NCBI RefSeq assembly: GCF_034675845.1
Contig: NZ_JAUCCU010000001.1
Location: 2,108,001 to 2,172,000 of the forward strand
Source: Castellaniella sp.
Lineage (GTDB): Bacteria > Pseudomonadota > Gammaproteobacteria > Burkholderiales > Burkholderiaceae_B
Direction: 5' to 3'
Length of the DNA: 64,000 bases
The notes below the pieces were generated by a model. That model did no database searches. It was not told where the DNA came from and was given only the letters and a program-made list of their open reading frames with translations. The position numbers and the translations under genes are program-made. Below, one piece after another: positions 10,873-19,727 of this stretch. Positions within the stretch are counted from its first letter, which is position 1. Every line of letters starts with the position of its first letter.

Positions 10873-11859
10873 ATGAAGCTGTCCTCTCTGGTCAAAAGCA
10901 TTTTGGCGGTTGGCACTCTTGCCATCGGCCTGACCTCCCCCGCATTTGCACAAGACCCCGTCACCCTGAAGGTCGCCTATGAGAATCACCCCGGCGAGCC
11001 GCTGGACAAGGTGATGCATCATTGGGCGGACCTGCTCAAGGACCGCAGCCAGGGTCAGATTCTGCTGGAACTCTATCCCAGCTCTCAGCTGGGTGCGAAA
11101 AATGACGTCATGGAACAAGCCATGATGGGCATGAACGTCATCACGCTCAGTGACGTCGCGTTCCTGGCCGATTACGAGCCCGATCTTGGCGTGCTGTTCG
11201 GGCCTTATCTCAGCAGCGATCCGGACAAGCTGTTCAAGATCTACGAGAGCGACTGGTTCAAGTCCAAGGAAGAAGCCCTGAAGAAAAAGGGCGTGCATCT
11301 GGTCATGACCAACTACCTGTACGGTGTGCGTCAGCTCTTGGCCAAAAAACCCGTCTTGACACCCGACGATCTGAAAGGCATGAAGGTGCGCGTGCCCAGC
11401 AACGTCATGCAGATCAAGACCTTCGAAGCCATGGGCGCCAGTCCCACGCCGATGCCGTTGGGCGATGTGTACCCGGCGCTGACGCAGGGCATGATCGATG
11501 GGGTGGAAAACCCGATCTCGGTGCTGTATGGACAGAAACTGCATGAACAGGCCAAATACCTGTCCATGATCAGCTACATCACCAACACATCGGTCTGGGT
11601 GGGGGGCGAGGCCTTCTTCAGCACGCTGGACCCGGCCGTCGTCAAGATGATTCATGAAACGGGCTACGAGGCGGGCTTGTATAGCCAGAAAGTCGCGATG
11701 CAAGAAGACGAACGTCTGATCGAGCAGATGAAGGCAGCCGGGGTAGAGGTCATCTATCCGGATGTGGCGCCATTCCGCGAAAAGGCGTTGCAAGTCTATG
11801 GGCAGTTCCCCGAGTGGTCGCCCAATCTGTATGAAACCATTCAAGAACAGCTGAAGTAA
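10873..11859 (+). CDS. TRAP transporter solute-binding protein, DctP family
   Basis: The periplasmic substrate receptor of a TRAP transporter, 328 aa. A Sec signal peptide (about residues 1-26, ending AFA before QDP) precedes the DctP fold. KGMKVRVPSN carries the conserved arginine that binds the carboxylate of the ligand, and LGDVYPALTQGMIDGVE is a typical family stretch. A gap of about 75 bases separates it from the dehydrogenase gene. The genes for both membrane subunits follow directly. The surrounding enzymes suggest a six-carbon aldonate or uronate as ligand. Confidence 0.88.
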   Translation: MKLSSLVKSILAVGTLAIGLTSPAFAQDPVTLKVAYENHPGEPLDKVMHHWADLLKDRSQGQILLELYPSSQLGAKNDVMEQAMMGMNVITLSDVAFLADYEPDLGVLFGPYLSSDPDKLFKIYESDWFKSKEEALKKKGVHLVMTNYLYGVRQLLAKKPVLTPDDLKGMKVRVPSNVMQIKTFEAMGASPTPMPLGDVYPALTQGMIDGVENPISVLYGQKLHEQAKYLSMISYITNTSVWVGGEAFFSTLDPAVVKMIHETGYEAGLYSQKVAMQEDERLIEQMKAAGVEVIYPDVAPFREKALQVYGQFPEWSPNLYETIQEQLK

Positions 11860-11934
11860 TTTTCTCTGCAATGTGCCGGTGGACAGGCTCTCTGTCCGCC
11901 GGTGCATGACATGACTGCCCTCCCGGAACCGCCC

Positions 11935-12414
11935 ATGAAGATACTGGAAAAACTGGCCTCATTTCTGTCTGGCCTCATCCTGTTTGTGTTGGTGCTCATC
12001 ACGATCGGCAGCGTCATCATGCGCTATTTTTTCAATGCCCCCTGGCATTGGACCGAAGAAATGTCGGGCTTGTTGATGGTCTGGATTGTTTTCATCGGCA
12101 TGGCCGCAGCCGAACGACAGGAAACCAATCTGACCATTTCTTTTATCACGGACACCCTGCCGATTCGTGTGTCCGCCCTGGTCAATCTGCTGATGTGTGT
12201 CGCATCGGTGGGCCTGCTGCTTTACATGGGGTGGCTGGGCTACATGCTGTCGGGTTCTGTGCAGTTCCGCCTGACCCAGATTTTGAAAGTGTCCTGGTAT
12301 TGGATGTATATCGCCGTGCCGGTTGGCGCGATCCTGACTGCTGTGTTCACTGTGCCACAGATACGCCGTCATCTGTGCGCCTTGCTGGGCTCTAAAGAGG
12401 CGCAAAAATCATGA
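11935..12414 (+). CDS. TRAP transporter small permease, DctQ family
   Basis: The small membrane subunit, about 159 aa from the ATG at 11935, with four predicted transmembrane helices. The signature WTEEMSGLLMVWIVFIGMA between helices 1 and 2 is typical of DctQ. In-frame starts also exist at 11902 (GTG) and 11911 (ATG). I chose 11935 because MKILEKLASFLSG opens like other DctQ proteins. The gene ends in an ATGA overlap with the large permease gene. Confidence 0.82.
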   Translation: MKILEKLASFLSGLILFVLVLITIGSVIMRYFFNAPWHWTEEMSGLLMVWIVFIGMAAAERQETNLTISFITDTLPIRVSALVNLLMCVASVGLLLYMGWLGYMLSGSVQFRLTQILKVSWYWMYIAVPVGAILTAVFTVPQIRRHLCALLGSKEAQKS

Positions 12415-13682
12415 CCTGGATGTGGATTCTGCCCATTATGTTCGCGCTTATGCTGCTGAACATGCGGATTTATCTGGCCATGTTTTCGGCCATCATTATT
12501 TATTTCATTTTCTTCAGCAATGTGCCGATGGCCATTGCGGTGCAGCGTCTGGTGGCACCCACGCAGAATAATTCGCTGCTGGCGATTCCGTTTTTCATTT
12601 TGCTCGGCACCTTATTGTCCCATACCGGGGTGGCCGAACGGATCTTGCGTCTGGCCGGCCTGCTGGTCGGGCGCTTGCGTGGCGGTCTGGCCATGGCTAA
12701 CGTCATGATGAGCACCCTGATGGGCGGGGTCAGTGCGTCTAATCTGGCCGATGCGGCCATGTTGGCCCGCATGATGGTGCCTGAAATGGAACGCGCCGGC
12801 TATAACCGTGCTTTTGCCGCTGCGGTGACCGGCTGTGGGTCGCTCGTCACCCCGATCATCCCGCCCGGCATTGCCTTGATTATTTACGGCATGGTGGCTG
12901 ATGTGTCCATCGGACGCATGTTCATGGCGGGCATCTTGCCGGGGCTACTGTGCGCGGCATTCCTGATGATCGCGATCTGGCTCGTCTCTCTCAAGCGCGG
13001 CTATCAGCCTGCTTTGAAAGCCTGGCCCAAACCGCGCGAATACGGCTCGGCCCTGGTTCAGGCATGGCCGGCCGTGCTGGTGCTGGTTGGCGTGATCGGC
13101 GGGATACGCGCCAATATCTTCACGCCCACCGAGGCGGGTGCAGCGGCAGTGTTGCTGGTGACCTTCATCGGTTTTGTGATTTACCGGGAAATGCGGATCG
13201 ACCATGTGACTTCGGCCCTGGTCGAGACGGCGCGCTCGACGGCGGCAGTGATGCTGGTCATCATGGCCAGTTCAGCCCTGGCCTGGATTTTTTCGCTGGA
13301 ACACGCAGGGGTGGCGATTGCCAACTGGGTGACCAGCCTGACGGACAACAAGTATGTCTTCCTGACGCTGATCAATATTCTGTTGCTGGTGCTGGGCATG
13401 TTCATCGAGGGGACGGCCCTGATCATTGTCCTGGTGCCGTTGTTCAAGCCCGTGGTCATGCAGTTGGGGATTGATCCAGTGCATTTCGGCCTGGTGATGA
13501 TTCTGAACCTGTCGATTGGAACTTTGACCCCGCCAGTGGGTACGGTGATGCTGCTGGTCAGCAATATCACCGATGTGCGCATTAATGACTTCATCCGCGA
13601 GGCCTTGCCACTATTGCTGGCCTTGCTGGTTGCACTGGCTTTCGTGACTTATATGCCCGCCATTTCCCTGATTTTGACCTGA
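12411..13682 (+). CDS. TRAP transporter large permease, DctM family
   Basis: The large Na+-coupled permease subunit, 423 aa with about 12 transmembrane segments. Family features are IPFFILLG near the start, GGVSASNLADAAM, TPIIPPG, and the IFTPTEAGAAAVL motif in the second half. The start overlaps the DctQ stop (ATGA). Together with the DctP and DctQ proteins it forms a complete TRAP importer in the inner membrane. Confidence 0.9.
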   Translation: MTWMWILPIMFALMLLNMRIYLAMFSAIIIYFIFFSNVPMAIAVQRLVAPTQNNSLLAIPFFILLGTLLSHTGVAERILRLAGLLVGRLRGGLAMANVMMSTLMGGVSASNLADAAMLARMMVPEMERAGYNRAFAAAVTGCGSLVTPIIPPGIALIIYGMVADVSIGRMFMAGILPGLLCAAFLMIAIWLVSLKRGYQPALKAWPKPREYGSALVQAWPAVLVLVGVIGGIRANIFTPTEAGAAAVLLVTFIGFVIYREMRIDHVTSALVETARSTAAVMLVIMASSALAWIFSLEHAGVAIANWVTSLTDNKYVFLTLINILLLVLGMFIEGTALIIVLVPLFKPVVMQLGIDPVHFGLVMILNLSIGTLTPPVGTVMLLVSNITDVRINDFIREALPLLLALLVALAFVTYMPAISLILT

Positions 13683-13698
13683 TTTTTCGGATGGATGC

Positions 13699-14844
13699 AT
13701 GACACAAGCTATTGTTCAGTTCGGGACCAGCCGATTTTTGCTGGCGCATGCCGGCTTGTTCATTTCGGATGCATTGGCAGGTCGGGCGGGCGCCACAGAG
13801 GCCCTGGGGGGGGTCACGCTGGTCCAGACCACCGATAACCCCGTCAGCGCCGCCCGGGTGGCGGCCTTGGCGGCGGGCCAGGGCTATCCGGTGATTGTCC
13901 GGGGACTGAAAAATGGGCTGCCAGTCCAGGAAACCGTGCAATGCATGGCCGTGCGCGAAGCCCTGCAGACAGCGAACCCCGCTGATTGGCGTGCCTTGCG
14001 CACGGGGGTGGCCAACGGTTCAGTGCAGGTGATCCTGTCCAATACGGCAGATCAGGGCTATCTGTGCGATGCCCGCGATAGTGCGGCGGCCTTGGCGGAT
14101 GATGCAGCGGCCCCGTTCAGCTATCCCGCCAAGCTGCTGGTCTTATTGCATGGCCGTTGGCAGCTCAGTCCACAGTCCTCCATCAGCCTTTTACCCTGTG
14201 AACTGATCGAGCGCAATGGCGAAGCCCTGCATGGGGTGGTCAGCCAATTGGCGCAAGACTGGCATTTGCCGGCGGCTTTTGTTCAATGGTTGGCGGATCA
14301 TTGCATCTGGGCCAATTCCCTGGTCGATCGCATCGTCTCCGAGGCCATTGATCCTGTGGGCGCCGTGACCGAGCCCTACGCCTTGTGGGCCATCCAGGCC
14401 CAGCACGGCTTGATTCTGCCCTGCAGCCACCCGGCCATGGTGGTCACGGATGACCTGGACCATTACGAAAGGCTCAAGCTTTTTTTACTGAATGCGGCCC
14501 ACACATACCTGGCGGATTGCTGGCTGCGTGATCAAAGGCCAGCCGACGAGACTGTGCTCCAAGCCATGGAAGACGCCGCCTTGAGGGCTCGTCTGGAAGC
14601 TGTCTGGGCAGAAGAAATTCTGCCGGTGTTCGGCGCTATGGGCACAGCCACGCGCCTGGAAGCCGAGCGCTATGTGGACGATGTGCGTGAGCGTTTTCTG
14701 AACCCGTTCTTGCGTCACCGTCTGGCGGATATTGCGCAAAACCATGCTGACAAAATTCAGCGCCGCGTCGCGCCGGTTTTGGCGGCGGCGCAGGCCCTAG
14801 GCCTGTCGCTGTCGCAATCCCGCTTGCACGGTTTGCTGTCCTAA
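13699..14844 (+). CDS. uxaB: Tagaturonate reductase-like protein (UxaB/mannitol dehydrogenase family)
   Basis: A 381-aa polyol/uronate oxidoreductase. The N-terminal Rossmann part starts with VQFGTSRFLLAHAGLFI and has TLVQTTDNP. The C-terminal mannitol-dehydrogenase domain contains LKLFLLNAAHTYLA with the catalytic lysine and the usual N-x-x-H pair. UxaB reduces D-tagaturonate to D-altronate with NADH. The close relative UxuB acts on fructuronate. The altronate dehydratase gene 40 bases downstream favours UxaB activity. It is somewhat shorter than E. coli UxaB (about 480 aa), so it belongs to a compact subgroup. Confidence 0.78.
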   Translation: MTQAIVQFGTSRFLLAHAGLFISDALAGRAGATEALGGVTLVQTTDNPVSAARVAALAAGQGYPVIVRGLKNGLPVQETVQCMAVREALQTANPADWRALRTGVANGSVQVILSNTADQGYLCDARDSAAALADDAAAPFSYPAKLLVLLHGRWQLSPQSSISLLPCELIERNGEALHGVVSQLAQDWHLPAAFVQWLADHCIWANSLVDRIVSEAIDPVGAVTEPYALWAIQAQHGLILPCSHPAMVVTDDLDHYERLKLFLLNAAHTYLADCWLRDQRPADETVLQAMEDAALRARLEAVWAEEILPVFGAMGTATRLEAERYVDDVRERFLNPFLRHRLADIAQNHADKIQRRVAPVLAAAQALGLSLSQSRLHGLLS

Positions 14845-14883
14845 TCCTGACGGCCCCTGGCCGCCGCTTTTATACGAGCTGTC

Positions 14884-16419
14884 ATGTCTTCTACTTCTAC
14901 TCCGATTCAGGCGATTCGCCTGGCCCCGAATGACCATGTGGCCGTTGCCCGCTTTGCGCTGTCTGCGGGACAGGTCTTGGTGTTGGGCGAGGTGACGGTC
15001 ACGCTGCTGGCTGATATTCCGGCAGGGCACAAGTTTGCCGTCGTGCCGGTGGCGACGGGCGAGACCGTGCTGAAATATGGCCAGCCCATCGGCGTGGCCA
15101 CGGCTGATATTTTACCGGGCGCGCATGTGCACACCCAAAATCTCGGCATGTCGACCTCCCATCAGCAGCATGCGGTGGGGCAGGCCTACCAAGCTACAGT
15201 GCCTGCCGTTGAATCCCGCACCTTTGATGGTTATGTGCGCCCCAGCGGCCGGGTGGGCACCCGAAACTACATTGGGGTGGTATCCAGTGTCAATTGCTCG
15301 GCAACGGTCTGCCGCCATATTGCCGATGGCTTGAACGCCACCGTGATGCAGCAATTTCCCAATGTCGATGGCGTAGTGGCCATTACGCATGGCAGCGGCT
15401 GTGGCATGAGCGGTGATGGCGAAGGCCTGGTGCTGTTGCAACGCACTTTGCGCGGCTATGCAAATCACCCCAATTTTGCCGGGGTGTTATTGATTGGCCT
15501 GGGCTGCGAGGTCAATCAGATCGCGCCGTTGGTCGAGAATCTGGATGCCCGTGACCCAGGCATGGTGGCCACGCTGACGATCCAGGATGTGGGGGGGACG
15601 CGAGACACCATTGCCAAGGGCAAGGAATTGATCATGGCCATGCTGGCGCAGGCCAATCAAATGCAGCGCCAACCCGTACCATTGTCTCATCTGTTGGTGG
15701 GGCTGCAGTGTGGGGGGTCCGATGGTTATTCGGGGATCAGCGCCAATCCCGCCCTGGGCGCGGCGGCGGATGCCCTGGTCCGGTTGGGCGGGACGGCGAT
15801 TTTGTCTGAAACGCCGGAAATCTATGGCGCAGAACATCTGTTGACCTCGCGTGCGGCGTCCCCTGCGGTTGCCGACAAACTCATGCAGCGCCTGCAGTGG
15901 TGGGAAAGTTATACCGCCTCGCATGGGGGGGATCTGGACAATAATCCCTCGCCCGGCAATAAGGAAGGCGGCATTACCACGATTCTGGAGAAGTCGCTGG
16001 GGGCGGTGGCCAAAGGCGGTTCCAGTGGCGTGATGGCTGTATACGAATACGCTCAGACGGTGCAGCAGCAAGGTCTGGTATTCATGGATACGCCGGGTTA
16101 TGACCCGGTTTCCGCCACCGGACAGGTGGCGGGCGGCGCCAATCTGATCTGCTTTACCACAGGGCGCGGGTCCACCTATGGTTGTAAACCTACTCCGTCT
16201 TTAAAGCTTGCGACCAATACAGCCATGTTTCGGCACATGGAACTGGACATGGACTTTAATTGTGGCACCATCGTCGATGGGACGCAGTCCATCGAACAGG
16301 CCGGGGCAGCGATTCTAGAGTTAATGATCCAGACGGCATCCGGCCTGCGGACCAAGAGCGAGGAAAACGGCCTGGGCGATAACGAATTCCTGCCCTGGCA
16401 GTTGGGCGCAGTGATGTAA
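14884..16419 (+). CDS. uxaA: Altronate dehydratase
   Basis: A 511-aa cytosolic dehydratase converting D-altronate to 2-keto-3-deoxy-D-gluconate. An N-terminal SAF domain (about residues 10-90) is followed by the large UxaA domain with the conserved stretches GYVRPSGRVGTRNY, HGSGCGMSGDGE, GLQCGGSDGYSGISANPALG and TTGRGSTYGCKPTPS. Conserved cysteines fit the metal site known for the family. It is the last gene of the cluster; kinase and aldolase genes for KDG breakdown are not in the window. The convergent Nudix gene ends only five bases away. Confidence 0.9.
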   Translation: MSSTSTPIQAIRLAPNDHVAVARFALSAGQVLVLGEVTVTLLADIPAGHKFAVVPVATGETVLKYGQPIGVATADILPGAHVHTQNLGMSTSHQQHAVGQAYQATVPAVESRTFDGYVRPSGRVGTRNYIGVVSSVNCSATVCRHIADGLNATVMQQFPNVDGVVAITHGSGCGMSGDGEGLVLLQRTLRGYANHPNFAGVLLIGLGCEVNQIAPLVENLDARDPGMVATLTIQDVGGTRDTIAKGKELIMAMLAQANQMQRQPVPLSHLLVGLQCGGSDGYSGISANPALGAAADALVRLGGTAILSETPEIYGAEHLLTSRAASPAVADKLMQRLQWWESYTASHGGDLDNNPSPGNKEGGITTILEKSLGAVAKGGSSGVMAVYEYAQTVQQQGLVFMDTPGYDPVSATGQVAGGANLICFTTGRGSTYGCKPTPSLKLATNTAMFRHMELDMDFNCGTIVDGTQSIEQAGAAILELMIQTASGLRTKSEENGLGDNEFLPWQLGAVM

Positions 16420-16424
16420 TCGAG

Positions 16425-17420
16425 TCAGGCCAGTAGTTTTCCCCGGATGGCGGCTATGCCGTGCGCGCCGTGGCGCCGGGCAATATCCAGGGTGTCGGCA
16501 GATTGTCCGCCGATGGCGAATACAGGCCGCCCGGCCATATTGGCCAATTGACGGAATCGATCCCAGCCCAGGGCCGGAATATCCGGGTGGCTGGCGGTGG
16601 GTTGGGCATGGCCCAGGACGACAAAATCCGCCTGCAGTTGACGAGCACAATCGATATCTTGCTGATTGTGGGCAGACACCCCCAGCCAGCCGGGTGGGCG
16701 GGTGTCCTGCTGCAGGATGAGGGCCGCATCGGCGGCGCGCAGCTGGACGCCATCGGCCTGGCACCACCAGGCTTGGGGGTGGGCACTGTTGATCAGGCAG
16801 CGCGCCCCATGCTGGCGGCATAGCGCCAGGGTGTCCTGGAATGCCTGCTGCAGGCTATCCGTATCGCCAGTCCAGTCAGGTTCGCGAAACTGCACCAGGC
16901 GCAGCCCATCCAGCAGTTGCAGACGTAATTGCGCTAGCCAATCCGCAGTCTGGTCCGGGCTGCCGATATGGCTGATCCGGTAGTGGGTGGGCAGGCGCAG
17001 CCAGCGCAGTGGCGGGGTGGCCGCAGGCAGCAAAGAGCCGCCTCCTGGCGCAATGGGGTGCTCGGACTCGTCCAGGCTGATGTCCCAGGGATCGACCCAG
17101 TCCAGGGCCTGGTTTTCACGGCCATGGGGTTCGCCGTCCCAGGCGGTCACCTGGCAAAAAGCCAGTTCCACGATGGACTTCGGGTATTCGTGCACATGCA
17201 CTACCCAGGGATAGACCTGGGTGGCGTGGATGCCTAATTCTTCGTCCAGTTCGCGCACCAGGGCTTGCTCGACGGTTTCGCCGGTCTCGATCTTGCCGCC
17301 CGGGAATTCCCACCACCCCGGCCAGGCCTTGCCGTCCGGGCGTTGGCCCAACAATAGTCGGCCTCTGGGGTCCAGGATCAGGCCGGCGGCGACGCGTATA
17401 TAGGGTTTGGGTGCAGTCAT
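16425..17420 (-). CDS. Nudix hydrolase (MutT-like) fused to a ThiE-like domain
   Basis: A two-domain protein of 331 aa read from the ATG at 17420. Residues 1-130 form a Nudix domain with a complete Nudix box, GGKIETGETVEQALVRELDE followed by ELGI. After a linker, residues about 170-331 resemble a thiamine-phosphate synthase barrel (LRLVQFREPDW, HNQQDIDCARQLQADFVVLG, VFAIGG). The fusion is common in beta- and gammaproteobacteria as a house-cleaning 8-oxo-dGTP-type pyrophosphohydrolase; the second domain's role is not established. It lies 25 bases after the DUF815 gene on the same strand, so the two are probably cotranscribed. Confidence 0.82.
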   Translation of the reverse strand: MTAPKPYIRVAAGLILDPRGRLLLGQRPDGKAWPGWWEFPGGKIETGETVEQALVRELDEELGIHATQVYPWVVHVHEYPKSIVELAFCQVTAWDGEPHGRENQALDWVDPWDISLDESEHPIAPGGGSLLPAATPPLRWLRLPTHYRISHIGSPDQTADWLAQLRLQLLDGLRLVQFREPDWTGDTDSLQQAFQDTLALCRQHGARCLINSAHPQAWWCQADGVQLRAADAALILQQDTRPPGWLGVSAHNQQDIDCARQLQADFVVLGHAQPTASHPDIPALGWDRFRQLANMAGRPVFAIGGQSADTLDIARRHGAHGIAAIRGKLLA

Positions 17421-17445
17421 GGTCAATCAGCAGTCATAAGTTGGA

Positions 17446-18312
17446 TCAGAGGTGGCGGGCGGCCCAGTCACGGGCAAACTGCCGGGCGACCCGGCCTGAG
17501 CGCGAACCCCGCGACAGCGCCCATTGCAGGGCCTCGGGGCGCGATGCCTGGATGTCTTCAGGGCGGCAGCCATGGAAGGCCAGCCAGTGATTGACGATAT
17601 CCAGGTAGTCTGTCTGGGCAAAGGGGTAAAACGACAGCCATAGGCCAAAGCGCTCGGACAGCGAGATTTTTTCTTCGACGGTTTCGCCGGGATGGATTTC
17701 GCCATCGGGCTGGTGCTGGGCTTGCAGGTTTTCGTGCATATATTCCGGCATCAGATGGCGCCGGTTCGAGGTGGCGTAGATCAGCAGATTATCGCCGGGT
17801 GCCGCCACTGAACCATCCAGGGCGGATTTCAGGGCCTTGTAGCCCGCCTCGCCTTCCTCGAAGGACAGATCATCGCAGAACACAATGTAGCGTTCCGGGC
17901 GATCGACAATGAGATCGATGATCTGGTCCAGATCGCCCAGGTCCGATTTGTCGATCTCGATCAGACGCAGCCCCTGGCTGGCATAGGTACCCAGCAAGGC
18001 GCGCACCAGAGAGCTTTTGCCCGTGCCGCGTGCCCCGGTCATCAGGACGTTATTGGCGGGCTTGCCCTGCAAAAAAGCCAGGGTATTGCGTTCCAGGGTG
18101 GATTTTTGCTGTTCAACGTGTTGCAGATCGTCCAGCTGGATGGGGGCAATGCGATGGACCGCGTCCAGCCAGCCGCGCGCCCCGCGGCGCTGCCAGCGGT
18201 AGGCGTGGGCGCTCCAGTCGATGGCGGGCGGGGCGGGGGGCAGCCAGGCTTCGAGCTGGGCCAGCACGCCCACCGCTCGCTGAATCAGTCCCTGCAATTC
18301 GGTGTTGGACAC
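17446..18312 (-). CDS. DUF815-family AAA ATPase
   Basis: A 288-aa P-loop ATPase of unknown cellular role. Walker A is GARGTGKSS, Walker B is YIVFCDDLSF, and sensor-like YATSNRRHLMPEYM follows; all are typical of DUF815. I place the start at GTG 18312 because an AGGAG lies seven bases before it on the minus strand. A longer open frame extends upstream to 18642 but would run through ispB. The gene is divergent from ispB, with only about 80 bases between the starts, so their promoters overlap. Confidence 0.85.
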   Translation of the reverse strand: MSNTELQGLIQRAVGVLAQLEAWLPPAPPAIDWSAHAYRWQRRGARGWLDAVHRIAPIQLDDLQHVEQQKSTLERNTLAFLQGKPANNVLMTGARGTGKSSLVRALLGTYASQGLRLIEIDKSDLGDLDQIIDLIVDRPERYIVFCDDLSFEEGEAGYKALKSALDGSVAAPGDNLLIYATSNRRHLMPEYMHENLQAQHQPDGEIHPGETVEEKISLSERFGLWLSFYPFAQTDYLDIVNHWLAFHGCRPEDIQASRPEALQWALSRGSRSGRVARQFARDWAARHL

Positions 18313-18340
18313 ACAGTTCTCCTGATTGTGATCCGGAAAG

Positions 18341-18346
18341 TATAAT
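18341..18346 (+). promoter_or_regulatory. Perfect -10 box upstream of ispB
   Basis: TATAAT lies 47 bases before the proposed ispB start codon. No convincing -35 is seen at 16-18 bp; the spot is occupied by TTCTCC, overlapping the start region of the divergent DUF815 gene. A weak-35 or activated promoter is possible. Confidence 0.4.
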
Positions 18347-18393
18347 CTGGGTCTTTGCGGCAAGTGCCGCACCCACCAGTAGCCGGGTCCGCT

Positions 18394-19359
18394 TTGAACT
18401 TCTCCGAACTTTTCGCCCCTATTGTGTCCGATATGCAGGCGGTCGATGCCGTGATCCGCACGCGCCTGGATTCCGAAGTCGTCCTGATCCGCACCATCGG
18501 CGACTACATTGTCGGCGCAGGCGGCAAGCGCATGCGCCCCGCCATGGTGCTGCTGGTGGCCGGTGCCCTGGGGTACCGGGGCGACAATCACCATCGCCTG
18601 GCAGCGGTGGTCGAATTCATCCACACAGCCACCTTGCTGCACGATGATGTCGTCGATGAGTCCGATATGCGTCGCGGGCGCGATACCGCCAATGCGGTAT
18701 TCGGCAATGCCGCCAGCGTGCTGGTGGGCGATTACCTATATTCCCGATCTTTCGAGATGATGGTCGAATCCGATTCCATGGCCGCCATGGCGGTGCTGTC
18801 GGCGGCCACCACGGTGATTGCCGAAGGCGAGGTTCTGCAACTGCTGAATGTGCATGATCCCGATGTCTCGCTGGACCGCTATCTGCAGGTGGTGCGTTAC
18901 AAAACCGCCAAGCTCTTCGAAGCCGCCGCCCAGGTGGGCGCGATCATTTCCGGAGCCGCGCCCGCCCAGGAGTCCGCTGCGGCGGCCTATGGTCGCCATG
19001 TCGGCACGGCGTTTCAGCTGATCGACGATGTGCTGGATTACAGCGGCGACGTCCACACCCTGGGTAAAAACGTGGGTGATGACCTGCGCGAGGGCAAACC
19101 CACGCTGCCGTTGATCCGGGTGCTGGAAACCGGCACCCCCGCCCAGCGCGATTTGATCCGTCATGCGATTGAAACCGGGGATGCCGATTTCGAGGCCGTG
19201 GCGCGAGCCATCCATGCCACGGATGCCCTGGATTACACCCGCCAGGCTGCGCTGGCAGAGGCAGACACGGCACGTCAGGCTCTTGAGGCCTTCCCTGATT
19301 CCGTTTATCGCGAAACTCTGCTAAAATTCTGTGCTTTCGCGGTCGAGCGTGACCGTTAA
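18394..19359 (+). CDS. ispB: All-trans polyprenyl (octaprenyl) diphosphate synthase
   Basis: A long-chain trans-prenyltransferase, 321 aa, making the ubiquinone side chain from IPP and FPP in the cytosol. The first aspartate-rich motif is LLHDDVVDESDMRRG and the second is LIDDVLDYSG, each binding Mg2+-diphosphate; GGKRMRPAMVLL is the conserved IPP-binding stretch. I start at TTG 18394 (MNFSELFAPI), which matches how related proteins begin. The frame also stays open to TTG 18355, but that start would leave almost no leader after the -10 box at 18341. Confidence 0.9.
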   Translation: MNFSELFAPIVSDMQAVDAVIRTRLDSEVVLIRTIGDYIVGAGGKRMRPAMVLLVAGALGYRGDNHHRLAAVVEFIHTATLLHDDVVDESDMRRGRDTANAVFGNAASVLVGDYLYSRSFEMMVESDSMAAMAVLSAATTVIAEGEVLQLLNVHDPDVSLDRYLQVVRYKTAKLFEAAAQVGAIISGAAPAQESAAAAYGRHVGTAFQLIDDVLDYSGDVHTLGKNVGDDLREGKPTLPLIRVLETGTPAQRDLIRHAIETGDADFEAVARAIHATDALDYTRQAALAEADTARQALEAFPDSVYRETLLKFCAFAVERDR

Positions 19360-19431
19360 ATGATTTTGCAGTCCTGCTGCAAGATTCCCGTCAGAAGCAC
19401 GGTTTTTTAGTGCTTCTTTAAGCATCCCCGT

Positions 19432-19508
19432 CGGGGTGTAGCTCAGCCTGGTAGAGTACTACGTTCGGGACGTAGGAGTCGCATGTTCGAATCATGTCAC
19501 CCCGACCA
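19432..19508 (+). tRNA. tRNA-Pro (anticodon CGG)
   Basis: A 77-nt tRNA. The acceptor arm CGGGGTG pairs with CACCCCG, and the discriminator A plus CCA are encoded at 19505-19508. The anticodon stem CTACG/CGTAG encloses the loop TTCGGGA with anticodon CGG, which reads CCG proline codons. The T arm contains GTTCGAAT. The 3' two thirds of this gene are repeated at 46480-46530, marking it as the integration target of the island. Confidence 0.95.
19458..19508 (+). repeat. attL: 51-bp repeat within tRNA-Pro
   Basis: The sequence from ACTACGTTCGG to the terminal CACCCCGACCA of the tRNA recurs perfectly at 46480-46530. The match stops one base before 19458 (T versus A) and one base after 19508 (A versus T). 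Confidence 0.93.
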
Positions 19509-19598
19509 AACGAAATGGTTTAAAACCTTGTTATTACAAGGGCTTAGGCGCACGACAACGGTCGTGCGCTTTTTTGTTTTTGGACGTGGATTTGCCAT

Positions 19599-19620
19599 CG
19601 GTGACAAAACGGTGACAAAT
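19599..19620 (+). repeat. Tandem 11-bp repeats, probable integrase arm sites (left)
   Basis: CGGTGACAAAA (19599-19609) is followed without a gap by CGGTGACAAAT (19610-19620), 90 bp inside attL. The same doublet in the same orientation lies inside attR at 46347-46368. Tyrosine integrases bind paired arm sites of this kind. Confidence 0.6.
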
Positions 19621-19727
19621 CCACGGCTTTCGGTTGAGCGTAGGAGTTTTTGTATTTTGAGCAAAAACTTTTCGAACGAATAAAACAGCGAGCTACAGGG
19701 GGTTCCTTTTCTAATTAGGAGTCCGCC

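Noticed and set aside
18355..18393. N-terminal extension of IspB from TTG 18355
   Set aside because: It would leave almost no leader after the TATAAT at 18341, and related proteins begin at MNFSELFAPI.
18313..18642. N-terminal extension of the DUF815 ATPase
   Set aside because: It overlaps the ispB coding region on the other strand; a GTG with AGGAG at 18312 is the better start.
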